Both the position numbers and the translations under genes were made by a program. From the NCBI GenBank assembly GCA_002412555.1, contig DHVH01000083.1:1-24959 (forward strand): a DNA stretch of 24,959 nt, written 5' to 3'. Positions 1 to 7,904 of the stretch are shown piece after piece. Within the stretch, counting starts at the first letter, position 1. Each line of letters begins with the position of its first letter. This DNA comes from Marinilabiliaceae bacterium UBA5213. GTDB lineage: Bacteria; Bacteroidota; Bacteroidia; Bacteroidales; Marinilabiliaceae. Under the pieces are notes generated by a model that was not told where the DNA came from, did not search any database, and saw nothing but the letters and a program-made list of their open reading frames with translations.

Positions 1-2022
1 GAGCATGTCTCCGCGACCAATCAACTGGTTGGCGCCTGGTGAATCGAGGATGGTGCGACTGTCGATCATGGAGGCCACTTTGAAGGCGATGCGCGTGGGG
101 AAGTTGGCTTTAATAACGCCCGTGATAATGTTGGTAGAGGGACGCTGAGTGGCAATGATCATGTGAATACCTACAGCTCTTGCCAGCTGGGCAATACGTG
201 CAATAGGCAACTCCACTTCCTTGCCGGCAGTCATGATTAAATCGGCAAATTCATCAATAATGACCACGATGTAAGGCAGAAAGCGGTGACCCTTTTCGGG
301 GTTGAGTTCCCGTTTGGTGAATTTATGGTTGTACTCTTTGATGTTTCGGGTATGCGCCTTTTTAAGTAAATCATAGCGCTCTTCCATTTCAATGGTGAGC
401 GAGTGCAGGGTATTGACCACCCGTTGGACATCGGTAATGATGGGGTCTTCTTCGTCGGGTAATTTGGCCAGGTAATGACGCTCCAACTTGCTGTAGATGT
501 TCAATTCTACTTTTTTGGGATCGACCAGTACGAACTTGAGTTGTGACGGATGTTTTTTATATAATAATGACGTGATGATGGCGTTGAGACCAACCGATTT
601 TCCTTGTCCCGTAGCACCTGCCACCAGCAGGTGCGGAGCCTTGGTGAGGTCAAAGACAAAGGTCTCGTTAGAAATGGTCTTGCCCATGGCCACGGGCAGT
701 TCAAATTTGGTGTTCTGGAATTTTTTGGATGAGATGATGGAGCGCATAGAGACAATCTCCGGCTCTGAATTAGGAACCTCTATGCCAATGGTTCCTTCAC
801 CCGGAATGGGGGCTATGATACGTATGCCCAGTGCCGATAAGGAAAGGGCGATGTCATCTTCCAAATTCTTGATTTTGGAAATACGCACTCCGGGCATGGG
901 GACTATCTCATATAGCGTTACTGTGGGACCAACAGTGGCTTTGATGCTTTTGATCTGTATTTTATAGTCCTCCAGTGTTTTAACAATTTTGTTCTTATAG
1001 TAAATGAGTTCCTCCTCGGTTACTTGTGCCTGATCACCGCGGTGATCATCCAGTAAATCGAAGGTGGGCATTCTAAAGGAGGAAAGATCCAGGGTTGGGT
1101 CATAATCGCCCTGCGGCAGGTTCTCGGTGGTGAAAATGATTTCTTCCGAAGCAGCCTTTTCTATTTTAAGCTCCAGATGACTGTCGGGTTGCTCTTCTTC
1201 TTTGGCCTCAAAACTCTTTTTAGGTTTGAAATCCAGGTTCCCAACCTCTTCCCCAGGCGATTTGTCGAGAGGTGCGGTTGGTCTATGTTGCTCAGCTACC
1301 TCTATTTTTTTATCAAAGAAGTCCCCTGAACTGTCCGGTTGCAATGGTTGCTCATCGACTTCCTTTTTAAATGGTACAACCATATTTGGTTGAATGCGGG
1401 CGCCTTTTTTCAGCATGGGAATGAACCATTCAAAATTGATGGCCATGTACGAAAGCAGAACCAATACTATTAAGATAAGCGTGCCTATCCAGCCAATGGT
1501 AGAAGTGAGCCATTTGCTCACATGGAAACCATGGGCGCCGCCCAGAAGCAGGTATTTATCATTCAGTGATTCTAAAAAGAAAAATCCAAGTGTGATGGAT
1601 ACCCAAATGGTGATCAGTGCCGCATGGAAAAAGGTTTTTTTCAGGGGCACCACTCTTGCTCCCAGGAGGCGTAGACCGCCCACAAAGAGCAGGAAAATGA
1701 TAGAAAAGGAAGCAATGCCGAACCAGTCGTTAACCATAGTATCTGCCAGCCATGCGCCCAGTTTGCCGGTTACATTTTCCACCTGAATGGAAGAATCGGC
1801 CAGTAAATCGCCGAAGGGCAGATCAAACTTGCTGCGGTCGGCATATCCACTTTGAAAGAAGGAGAAAAAGGCCAAAGTCAGAAACAGAGAAACAGCCACC
1901 GTAAGCAAACCCGCTATAAAGCGCAGTTTGTAATTCTGAAAACCATCTTTTAACGATTTGATAGGATGGCCGGAATATTTTTTGCCGTTTTTTGATGCAG
2001 GCTTTTTTTGCTTAGCACTCAT
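1..2022 (-). CDS. ftsK: DNA translocase FtsK, N-terminal 674 residues (3' end outside window)
   Basis: FtsK is the septal DNA pump that moves chromosome termini during division. The frame is open from the ATG at 2022-2020 to the window edge, so the C-terminal part (end of the motor and the DNA-reading gamma domain) is missing here. Four membrane segments are visible at about residues 33-56, 99-118, 134-153 and 174-194, then a charged linker of about 200 residues, then the RecA-like motor. The Walker A motif GATGQGKS is at 469-476, Walker B (IIDEF) has its Asp at 590, and the conserved stretch around ATQRPS follows. This is the usual FtsK/SpoIIIE arrangement. The next gene upstream on the same strand is 284 bp away, so ftsK probably has its own promoter (see 2048-2055). 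Identification is firm. Confidence 0.97.
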   Translation of the reverse strand, partial: MSAKQKKPASKNGKKYSGHPIKSLKDGFQNYKLRFIAGLLTVAVSLFLTLAFFSFFQSGYADRSKFDLPFGDLLADSSIQVENVTGKLGAWLADTMVNDWFGIASFSIIFLLFVGGLRLLGARVVPLKKTFFHAALITIWVSITLGFFFLESLNDKYLLLGGAHGFHVSKWLTSTIGWIGTLILIVLVLLSYMAINFEWFIPMLKKGARIQPNMVVPFKKEVDEQPLQPDSSGDFFDKKIEVAEQHRPTAPLDKSPGEEVGNLDFKPKKSFEAKEEEQPDSHLELKIEKAASEEIIFTTENLPQGDYDPTLDLSSFRMPTFDLLDDHRGDQAQVTEEELIYYKNKIVKTLEDYKIQIKSIKATVGPTVTLYEIVPMPGVRISKIKNLEDDIALSLSALGIRIIAPIPGEGTIGIEVPNSEPEIVSMRSIISSKKFQNTKFELPVAMGKTISNETFVFDLTKAPHLLVAGATGQGKSVGLNAIITSLLYKKHPSQLKFVLVDPKKVELNIYSKLERHYLAKLPDEEDPIITDVQRVVNTLHSLTIEMEERYDLLKKAHTRNIKEYNHKFTKRELNPEKGHRFLPYIVVIIDEFADLIMTAGKEVELPIARIAQLARAVGIHMIIATQRPSTNIITGVIKANFPTRIAFKVASMIDSRTILDSPGANQLIGRGDML

Positions 2023-2047
2023 AGGTATATCTTATGGTATCAATTCA

Positions 2048-2055
2048 CAAAAATA
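2048..2055 (-). promoter_or_regulatory. candidate -7 element for ftsK
   Basis: On the minus strand this reads TATTTTTG, an exact match to the Bacteroidota -7 consensus TAnnTTTG, 25 nt before the ftsK start codon. I see no good TTTG box at the usual spacing, so only half the promoter is supported. The rest of 2056-2306 holds no gene, repeat or hairpin that I can recognise. Confidence 0.4.
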
Positions 2056-2306
2056 GTAAGAAGCTGATGAATTTCAGTTTTTATGGGAAGTTTTCTTTTT
2101 GTGCTCATAACCATGTTTACTCATGGAAAATTTATGAATATTGCAGGCTCGTTACCTGGCATTTTTATCTTTGAAAAATATACACAGGGATAATTAAGTA
2201 ACGTAAAAATTTGGCAAATATGATGCACGCTACCATTATTCGAGACTTCGACAGAAAGTGAAAAACAGTGATCAACTATTCTGGTATTAAAACCGACAGC
2301 GAAATT

Positions 2307-3020
2307 TTAGGCGTTCATCACTGATTTTATGAGTGTCTCAATTTCTTCAATGGTAGTTGGTTGGTAGCCGGCAGGTATTTCAAATATTTCATCGGGGTGA
2401 GACTCCTCGATGATGGTTTCGGCTTTCAGGTGAAAGATGATGTTTTGGTAAACAATTTCGAACTCCAGCATCAAGCCGGGAATCATTCCGAAAGGTGTGT
2501 TGCGGTTGGGGTCTTCTATCCCTATTTCATTGGTGTACCAGATGTTAAGGTTGGGATAATTGGGGTTGTTAGGGATGTAGGTGGCTTTGTGACAATTGAA
2601 ACCTGCAATAACCCGGGGTTCTTCGTCGCTTAATTTAATGTTTTGCTTAGAGGCACCGTTGAAAAGGAAGAGGGTTGATTCTTTGTCGGAGGGCACATAT
2701 ACCCTTTTTTCGAGAATTTTAAGCAGGGTAAAAAAACTATCGCACTCATTCTGATGAATGAATTCAAGGTTGTAGAGGTTGAGGTTGCTTTTGAAGGTTG
2801 CTCTTTGATTGCGCTCGCTAAAATTAATTTTCATTTCAGTGGGAAACAGAAATGACATGCCGTTGGAACTGATGTTTTGCGGATAGGTAATATTATAAAT
2901 TATGGTTCCCTGGGTAATACCTCTGTCGGCAGCTTTTCCTTCAGGTTGCCTGCAATTGCTTGTCAGTAAGCCTACTAATAATAGTGTCAGTGCTGTTGTT
3001 GTCAGCTTTTGATTACTCAT
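2307..3020 (-). CDS. GLPGLI-like secreted or lipid-anchored envelope protein
   Basis: This 237-residue protein begins with a hydrophobic signal segment (residues 6-20) followed by TSNC. Cys23 could be lipid-modified, but Asn at -1 is not a standard lipobox, so it may be a lipoprotein or simply secreted. The body is mostly beta-strand-like. Near residue 180 the stretch GMIPGLMLEFEI resembles the motif that gives the GLPGLI family (TIGR01200, often two-stranded periplasmic or surface proteins of Bacteroidota) its name, and a conserved-looking FNCHKATY precedes it. The function of that family is unknown and I assign none. It sits upstream of ftsK on the same strand but is separated by 284 bp, so co-transcription is doubtful. 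The family call is by eye. Confidence 0.72.
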   Translation of the reverse strand: MSNQKLTTTALTLLLVGLLTSNCRQPEGKAADRGITQGTIIYNITYPQNISSNGMSFLFPTEMKINFSERNQRATFKSNLNLYNLEFIHQNECDSFFTLLKILEKRVYVPSDKESTLFLFNGASKQNIKLSDEEPRVIAGFNCHKATYIPNNPNYPNLNIWYTNEIGIEDPNRNTPFGMIPGLMLEFEIVYQNIIFHLKAETIIEESHPDEIFEIPAGYQPTTIEEIETLIKSVMNA

Positions 3021-3042
3021 AAATTTGATTTTCTGTGGTCTT

Positions 3043-3050
3043 CAAAGGTA
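3043..3050 (-). promoter_or_regulatory. candidate -7 element for the GLPGLI-like gene
   Basis: The minus strand reads TACCTTTG, an exact TAnnTTTG match, 22 nt before the start codon at 3020. No TTTG box is seen at the usual distance. Confidence 0.4.
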
Positions 3051-3274
3051 TGTTTTTTTGAACTATCTCTGTTATCATTTATCCGGCGATTGAGTGTGTC
3101 TGTCAAAAAATACTGTTATATTTAATTTGGTCTTTGGCCGGACGGACTTTTCCTATAAACCCGGGATGGCCTTTTTTTGAAGGGAAGCTGATTGTGAGTT
3201 TAGTAAGGGCGGTAAGCAAACTTGTTGGCATCAATACCGAGCGTAGGTTAGTCTTAATTATTAAAAGTGAAAAT

Positions 3275-4267
3275 ATGGAACTGGTTAATCGAAATTTTTT
3301 GACACTATTGGATTTTACGAGTGATGAAATCTACTATCTGTTAGATCTGGCTGCTCAGCTCAAGGAGGATAAGAAGAGTGGCAATGAGATTAAGTATCTA
3401 AAGAATAAGAACATTGCTTTGATATTTGAGAAGACCTCAACGCGCACCAGGTGCGCGTTTGAGGTGGCAGCTTTTGATCAGGGGGCGAGTGTGACCTATT
3501 TGGGACCTTCCGGATCGCAGATAGGGCACAAGGAATCTATTAAAGATACAGCCCGGGTCTTGGGGCGTATGTACGATGCCATTGAATACCGGGGATATGG
3601 CCACCATATAGTGGAGACGCTGGCACAGTTTGCCGGTGTTCCAGTATGGAACGGACTCACCGATGCCTTTCATCCCACGCAGGTGCTGGCTGATTTGTTA
3701 ACCATAAAGGAGCATTGCAGCAAGCCTTTTGAGGAAATAGTGCTAGTATATATAGGGGATGCGCGCAATAACATGGCCCATTCTTTGATGATTGGCGGCG
3801 CTTTAATGGGAATGGATATACGTCTGGTGGCACCGGAATCACTCTTGCCTGAACGCGATTTGGTTGAGAGATGCAGGAAAATTGCAGAAACCACGGGTGC
3901 AGAGGTTACACTGACCAGTCACGTTGCCGAAGGTGTAAAAAATGCAGATTTCATCTATACAGATGTCTGGGTATCAATGGGTGAGCCCGAGGAGGTATGG
4001 CAGCAGCGCATTGACCTGTTGAAACCGTATCAGGTTAACCAGCAATTGATGGATTTAACGGGCAATGCCAACTGTCAATTTTTGCATTGCCTGCCTGCCT
4101 ACCACAACCGTGAAACGACCATTGGGGAGTGGGTTTATAAGCTCTTTGGCATGGATGGGGTGGAAGTGACCGAGGAGGTATTTGAGTCGGCGGCTTCTAT
4201 TGTGTTTGATCAGGCTGAAAACAGGTTGCATACGATTAAGGCGGTGATGGTGGCGACGATGGGGTGA
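3275..4267 (+). CDS. argF: ornithine carbamoyltransferase
   Basis: Transfers the carbamoyl group from carbamoyl phosphate to ornithine to give citrulline (arginine synthesis; the same fold also serves catabolic OTCs). With the start at 3275 the protein is 330 residues, the normal family length. The carbamoyl-phosphate loop STRTR is at 55-59, HPTQ at 133-136, the ornithine-side loop SMG at 234-236 and the active-site HCLP at 271-274. STRTRC and SMG fit true OTCase, not the N-succinyl/N-acetylornithine transcarbamylases known from other Bacteroidota. The frame runs open 47 codons further upstream, but that part resembles nothing and lies in the intergenic region, so I chose Met48 of the open frame. 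No other arg gene is adjacent. The stop codon is followed 6 nt later by a repeat array, and no terminator is evident. Confidence 0.96.
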   Translation: MELVNRNFLTLLDFTSDEIYYLLDLAAQLKEDKKSGNEIKYLKNKNIALIFEKTSTRTRCAFEVAAFDQGASVTYLGPSGSQIGHKESIKDTARVLGRMYDAIEYRGYGHHIVETLAQFAGVPVWNGLTDAFHPTQVLADLLTIKEHCSKPFEEIVLVYIGDARNNMAHSLMIGGALMGMDIRLVAPESLLPERDLVERCRKIAETTGAEVTLTSHVAEGVKNADFIYTDVWVSMGEPEEVWQQRIDLLKPYQVNQQLMDLTGNANCQFLHCLPAYHNRETTIGEWVYKLFGMDGVEVTEEVFESAASIVFDQAENRLHTIKAVMVATMG

Positions 4268-4273
4268 GGGAAG

Positions 4274-4344
4274 GGTTGATGGTTGATGGTTGATGGGGTG
4301 GGAAGAGTAGGAAGGTCATTAGGTCAATAGGTCAATAGGTCAAT
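4274..4344 (+). repeat. composite repeat element 1, block 3: heptamers GGTTGAT and octamers AGGTCAAT
   Basis: Three exact tandem copies of GGTTGAT fill 4274-4294. After a purine-rich spacer, four tandem octamers (AGGTCATT, then three AGGTCAAT) fill 4313-4344. The array begins 6 nt after the argF stop codon. Together with the blocks at 4402-4486 and 4501-4591 it appears to form one composite element, read on the minus strand as block 1, 2, 3. The stretch 4345-4401 between blocks is a degenerate continuation of the same A-rich heptads. Confidence 0.9.
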
Positions 4345-4401
4345 AGGGATGAACCACCAACTATAAACAATCAAATCACAACAATGAACTCACAACCATA
4401 A

Positions 4402-4486
4402 AACTATAAACTATAAACTATAAACCATCAACTCATAAACTATAAACTATAAACCATCAACTCATAACTATAAACCATCAACTCAC
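4402..4486 (-). repeat. composite repeat element 1, block 2: twelve heptamers with a 21-bp higher-order unit
   Basis: Twelve heptamers of the types AACTATA, AACCATC and AACTCAT lie in register, broken by one extra base at 4437. The triplet AACTATA, AACCATC, AACTCAT (last base C in copy 3) recurs at 4416-4436, 4445-4465 and 4466-4486, giving a 21-bp super-repeat. On the minus strand the units read TATAGTT and GATGGTT, matching the forward units of block 2 of element 2 (10583-10704). Confidence 0.9.
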
Positions 4487-4500
4487 AACTAAAAACAGTT

Positions 4501-4591
4501 GACTGCTCACTGATCATTGTTGACTGATGACTGATGACTGTTCATTGTTCACTGATGACTGATGACTGTTTATTGTTCACTGATCATTGTC
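4501..4591 (-). repeat. composite repeat element 1, block 1: thirteen in-register heptamers
   Basis: Ninety-one bases divide exactly into thirteen heptamers without a single insertion or deletion. Almost every unit fits SAYTGWT on the plus strand (GACTGAT, CACTGAT, CATTGTT, GACTGTT), which is AWCARTS on the minus strand. The unit at 4501 departs from the consensus (AGCAGTC on the minus strand), in the same relative position as a divergent unit in element 2 (AGCTGTT at 10554-10560). No open frame or hairpin explains it. Confidence 0.9.
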
Positions 4592-4659
4592 CCCGATAAC
4601 TGTTCACTGAAAAAGGAGGTGGATTTGTGACAGATTAAAAAATTTATTGCCATTTTCAT

Positions 4660-4690
4660 TTTGATTTGAAGTTAAATGCGCCTATTTTTG
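4660..4690 (+). promoter_or_regulatory. promoter of asnA and the downstream LTA-synthase-like gene
   Basis: TTTG at 4660-4663, exactly 19 nt, then TATTTTTG at 4683-4690: a perfect match to the Bacteroidota housekeeping promoter TTTG-N19-TAnnTTTG. The start codon is 49 nt further on. This also shows that the repeat region before it is outside the asnA promoter. Confidence 0.8.
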
Positions 4691-4739
4691 CGTGTTAAAT
4701 AAATTATTGATTAATCCTTAGTGCATCATTATCAAACTC

Positions 4740-5780
4740 ATGGTTGACTTACTTTATATTCCTAAAGATTACAAATCGCCACTCGATCTCAAGCAAACAG
4801 AGCATGCGATTACCATTATTAAGGATTCGTTCCAGACTTTTCTTTCGGCTGACTTGCGGTTGCGCCGTGTAACGGCGCCTCTTTTTGTGCTTAAGGGAAC
4901 AGGACTGAACGATGACTTGAACGGAACTGAGCGACCAGTCACGTTCCCTGTAAAGGGATTGGGCGACCGAGAGGTGGAAGTGGTTCACAGTCTCGCCAAG
5001 TGGAAGCGCATGGTACTGGCTGATTACGATATTGAGCCGGGCTACGGCATCTATACAGATATGAATGCGATTCGACCTGATGAGGATTTGGATAATACCC
5101 ATTCCATTTATGTAGATCAGTGGGATTGGGAACGTCATATAAATGAGAAAGACCGAAATTTGGCTTATCTCAAAGGGGTTGTTTCCCGCATTTTTGAGGT
5201 GATGAAGCGAACCGAGTTCGTGGTTTATGAGAAATATCCACAGATTCGTCCCGTTTTGCCAGAGGAGATCACTTTTATTCATGCTGAGGATCTTTATGAC
5301 ATGTATCCCGACCTGAGTTCCAAAGAGCGGGAAGATGCCATTACCCGTAAACATGGTGCTGTGTTTGTTATTGGAATTGGCGGCATGATGTCTAACGGTG
5401 AGCAACACGACGGTCGCGCCCCGGATTATGACGATTGGAGTACACCTACCGAGAATGGCCATATAGGTTTAAATGGGGATATTCTGCTTTGGAATCCCAT
5501 CTTGCGCAAAGCGTTTGAAATATCCTCCATGGGTATTAGAGTGGACGGAGAGGTTTTAATGCGACAGCTGAAAGAACGGAATCAGGAACAGCGCACTGAG
5601 TTGATGTTTCATAAACGTTTACTGAACGATGAACTTCCATTGAGCATTGGAGGGGGTATTGGTCAGTCGCGCTTATGCATGTTCTTTCTAAGAAAGGCAC
5701 ATGTTGGTGAAATTCAGGCCAGTATATGGCCGGAAGAAATGCGTGAAAAATGTAAAGTCAATAATATCTTTTTGGTATAA
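4740..5780 (+). CDS. asnA: aspartate--ammonia ligase (asparagine synthetase A)
   Basis: Makes asparagine from aspartate, ammonia and ATP in the cytosol. The protein has 346 residues, slightly longer than the roughly 330 of the E. coli enzyme. The class II aminoacyl-tRNA-synthetase-like fold is visible in the N-terminal LKGTGLNDDLNG region (51-62), the YVDQWDWE segment (124-131) and, near the C-terminus, GGGIGQSRLCMFFL (304-317) with the motif-3 Arg311. The start at 4740 is the first ATG after the promoter and gives the expected N-terminus. An LTA-synthase-like gene begins 24 nt after the stop, so the two are probably co-transcribed, though no functional link is obvious. Confidence 0.97.
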   Translation: MVDLLYIPKDYKSPLDLKQTEHAITIIKDSFQTFLSADLRLRRVTAPLFVLKGTGLNDDLNGTERPVTFPVKGLGDREVEVVHSLAKWKRMVLADYDIEPGYGIYTDMNAIRPDEDLDNTHSIYVDQWDWERHINEKDRNLAYLKGVVSRIFEVMKRTEFVVYEKYPQIRPVLPEEITFIHAEDLYDMYPDLSSKEREDAITRKHGAVFVIGIGGMMSNGEQHDGRAPDYDDWSTPTENGHIGLNGDILLWNPILRKAFEISSMGIRVDGEVLMRQLKERNQEQRTELMFHKRLLNDELPLSIGGGIGQSRLCMFFLRKAHVGEIQASIWPEEMREKCKVNNIFLV

Positions 5781-5804
5781 CACAGGGCCTAATTATTTGC
5801 AAAA

Positions 5805-7838
5805 ATGGTTGTTGGGAATAATAGAACATCGGTTTCCGGTGTTTCTAATTTTGTGGGCTATATCCTTAATCTTGCGCTCATATTTTTACTTTTCATTGTT
5901 TTATATTTTTCCTTCAGAATTTTTGGCTTTTGGGTGATAAGTAAAACACATCTGGTCTCTTTTTGGGACGACTCGGCTATAAGTGCCTTTGTAATGGGTT
6001 TTCGTTACGACTCCAAAGTTATGATCATATTACTGCTTCCTTTGGTACTTGCCGGCCTGCCTTTGTTATGGTTTACCAATGCTTATCGGAGATGGCTAAA
6101 TTTGGCAGTACTTTCTTACACCTTGATTATTGGTGTGTTTATCTTTTTTATTGAAGTTGTAAACATTAATTATTTCCGATTTTTCAAGCATCAAATTAAT
6201 GTGGATGTTTTTGGGATTTTTTATGATGATACGGAGGCGCTGTTACATTCCATTATTGCTGATTTTCCTGTATTCCTTATTTTAGTTTCTTTTTTTGTAG
6301 TTGTGGTGTGCCTCTGGTATTTGTTGAGAAAACTTGTCGCACGCTCGTTTCATTTGCGAAAGCGGACGTCTTATCTTGCTCTGATGATTTTTGTTCCGCT
6401 TTTGGTGCTGGGTGGCAGAGGTTCATTTGGAACCTTTCCGCTTCAGAAGTCTGATAGGACTGTTTCATCCAATCCGCTGGTTAATGAGTTGGTTATGAAT
6501 GGTTTTTATGCATTACTGGAAGCTCAGAAGGAGTTTTATAAAGGACGCTATTTTACGGATATCAATGAGATACTGAAGGCTCAAGGTTATAGCAGTGTTG
6601 AAGAAGCCATATCTCAATATGGCTTCAATGTGGGAGGAACATCCATTGACAGTCTTTTTGTTTATCAATCAACCAAAAAACCTGAAGGCTTTAAAAACCC
6701 CAACGTGGTTGTGATATTTATGGAGGGGATGGGTACAGGCTATTTTTGGCCGGATGAGTTTTTGCCGCAGCATTTAGGTAGGCTGGGAGACCAACTGGAT
6801 GATTATGATGTGTTTTACCAGTGTATGCCGGGTGGCAATCTTACGGTCAACAGTATTGAAAGTTTTGTGCTTGGCACCATTGACGGACCCTTATGCCAAA
6901 GCAAGTATGCTAAGAAGCCTTTTAACTCTAGTGTCGCTTTTTCCTTTGAAAAGGCCGGGTATCAAAATATGTTTATAACAGGCGGCAAGCTTGATTGGAG
7001 AAATATGGGAAGCTTTTTGTTAACTCAGGGCTTTAAAGAGAGTGTAGGAATGGAAGTTATTTCGGAAAGGAATAAGGAGGCCATGAGCAATGAGTGGGGA
7101 GTTTATGATGAGTATTTATTTGATTATTTACTCCATCGACTCATAGAGCCGGGAGATCCGAAGTTTATTTTTGCCTTGACTACTTCCAATCACATCCCTT
7201 ACGATATTCCGCCAAGTCACACATTGCAGAATGTAAGTTCATTACCCTATTCTAAGGCCATTTCGTCTGATACTGCTACTTTTAACAAAAATCTGGAGCT
7301 GTTTTATTATTCTGCCAACCAACTGGGGCTGTTTATGGATAGCTTGCGCCATTCGGAACTTGGACAGAATACTATAGTTGTGGTTACAGGCGACCATTCT
7401 ATCAGACATCACATGACCTTTTCTAAGGAGCAGCTTCATAAAAACTATGCTGTACCATTGATATTTTATGTGCCGGACGCTTACAAAAAGAATCAGCCCG
7501 TTGGGGACAAGTGGGTTTCACACAGAGATATTAATAACACCATTTGTGAGTTGGCGCTATCAGATGCCATTTACCACGGTATGGGTGCAGATCTTTATAA
7601 CAATGTACCTGCAGGTTATTACGGCGTTAATGATAAATACCTGGCAGTGTCTGATACCGGTATCAGTGAATTAAAGGAAGGAAATATGTATAAGTGGATG
7701 TTTAATGACTGGAATGGCCAGTTGTTTAGCATACAAAATGACAGTGCTTTATTGTGCCAACAAAACAGCCTTAAGGCATTTGTTGCGCTTCTGAGAGTCA
7801 AACAAGCATGGAGTATTGGAAAGGAGGGTTACGAATAG
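5805..7838 (+). CDS. LTA synthase family membrane phosphotransferase (alkaline-phosphatase superfamily), Thr-nucleophile type
   Basis: A 677-residue protein with five predicted membrane helices in the first 205 residues (about 17-45, 71-90, 97-121, 148-175, 190-205) and an extracytoplasmic sulfatase-like domain from about 295. By eye against S. aureus LtaS the catalytic set is present: Glu307 in VVVIFMEGM, Thr347 in GGNLTVNS as nucleophile, His463 in TTSNHIPY, and Asp530-His531 in TGDHS. Members of this family transfer phosphoglycerol or phosphoethanolamine head groups from lipids to envelope glycans or lipids. Gram-negative Bacteroidota make no classical lipoteichoic acid, so the acceptor is unknown. 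It lies 24 nt after asnA and 66 nt before a paralogue. The start is the first ATG in frame after asnA; a few residues of uncertainty remain. Confidence 0.9.
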   Translation: MVVGNNRTSVSGVSNFVGYILNLALIFLLFIVLYFSFRIFGFWVISKTHLVSFWDDSAISAFVMGFRYDSKVMIILLLPLVLAGLPLLWFTNAYRRWLNLAVLSYTLIIGVFIFFIEVVNINYFRFFKHQINVDVFGIFYDDTEALLHSIIADFPVFLILVSFFVVVVCLWYLLRKLVARSFHLRKRTSYLALMIFVPLLVLGGRGSFGTFPLQKSDRTVSSNPLVNELVMNGFYALLEAQKEFYKGRYFTDINEILKAQGYSSVEEAISQYGFNVGGTSIDSLFVYQSTKKPEGFKNPNVVVIFMEGMGTGYFWPDEFLPQHLGRLGDQLDDYDVFYQCMPGGNLTVNSIESFVLGTIDGPLCQSKYAKKPFNSSVAFSFEKAGYQNMFITGGKLDWRNMGSFLLTQGFKESVGMEVISERNKEAMSNEWGVYDEYLFDYLLHRLIEPGDPKFIFALTTSNHIPYDIPPSHTLQNVSSLPYSKAISSDTATFNKNLELFYYSANQLGLFMDSLRHSELGQNTIVVVTGDHSIRHHMTFSKEQLHKNYAVPLIFYVPDAYKKNQPVGDKWVSHRDINNTICELALSDAIYHGMGADLYNNVPAGYYGVNDKYLAVSDTGISELKEGNMYKWMFNDWNGQLFSIQNDSALLCQQNSLKAFVALLRVKQAWSIGKEGYE

Positions 7839-7843
7839 TTAAG

Positions 7844-7879
7844 TTTGGGTTAAGAATTTATTAATTCTTACTAAATTTG
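7844..7879 (+). promoter_or_regulatory. candidate promoter with an internal palindrome before the second LTA-synthase-like gene
   Basis: TAAATTTG at 7872-7879 is an exact -7 match; a TTTG at 7844-7847 lies 24 nt upstream, longer than the 19 nt seen elsewhere in this window. Between them is the perfect inverted repeat TAAGAATT (7851-7858), loop TATT, AATTCTTA (7863-7870), ending directly against the -7 box. This is the position expected for a repressor operator. The start codon at 7905 is 26 nt downstream. Confidence 0.5.
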
Positions 7880-7904
7880 CTACTTCAAAATTGAATGAAG
7901 TGCT

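Noticed and set aside
497..967. 156-codon plus-strand frame inside ftsK
   Set aside because: Antisense to the FtsK motor domain with its Walker A motif; no domain seen.
2220..2261. 13-codon ORF between ftsK and the GLPGLI-like gene
   Set aside because: Too short, no ribosome-binding or promoter support.
3134..3274. 47-codon N-terminal extension of ornithine carbamoyltransferase
   Set aside because: No likeness to the family, and the ATG at 3275 gives the normal length and N-terminus.
4268..4620. CRISPR array
   Set aside because: The repeats are 7-8 bp, directly tandem and degenerate, with no 20-40 bp spacers, no conserved long repeat and no cas genes.
4611..4620. Perfect Shine-Dalgarno-like AAGGAGGT
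   Set aside because: The nearest GTG opens only a few codons before a stop, and genes here do not use strong SD sites, so no gene is implied.
4749..5462. 237-codon open frame antisense to asnA
   Set aside because: It is the shadow of a well-supported asnA, has no recognisable domain and no promoter.
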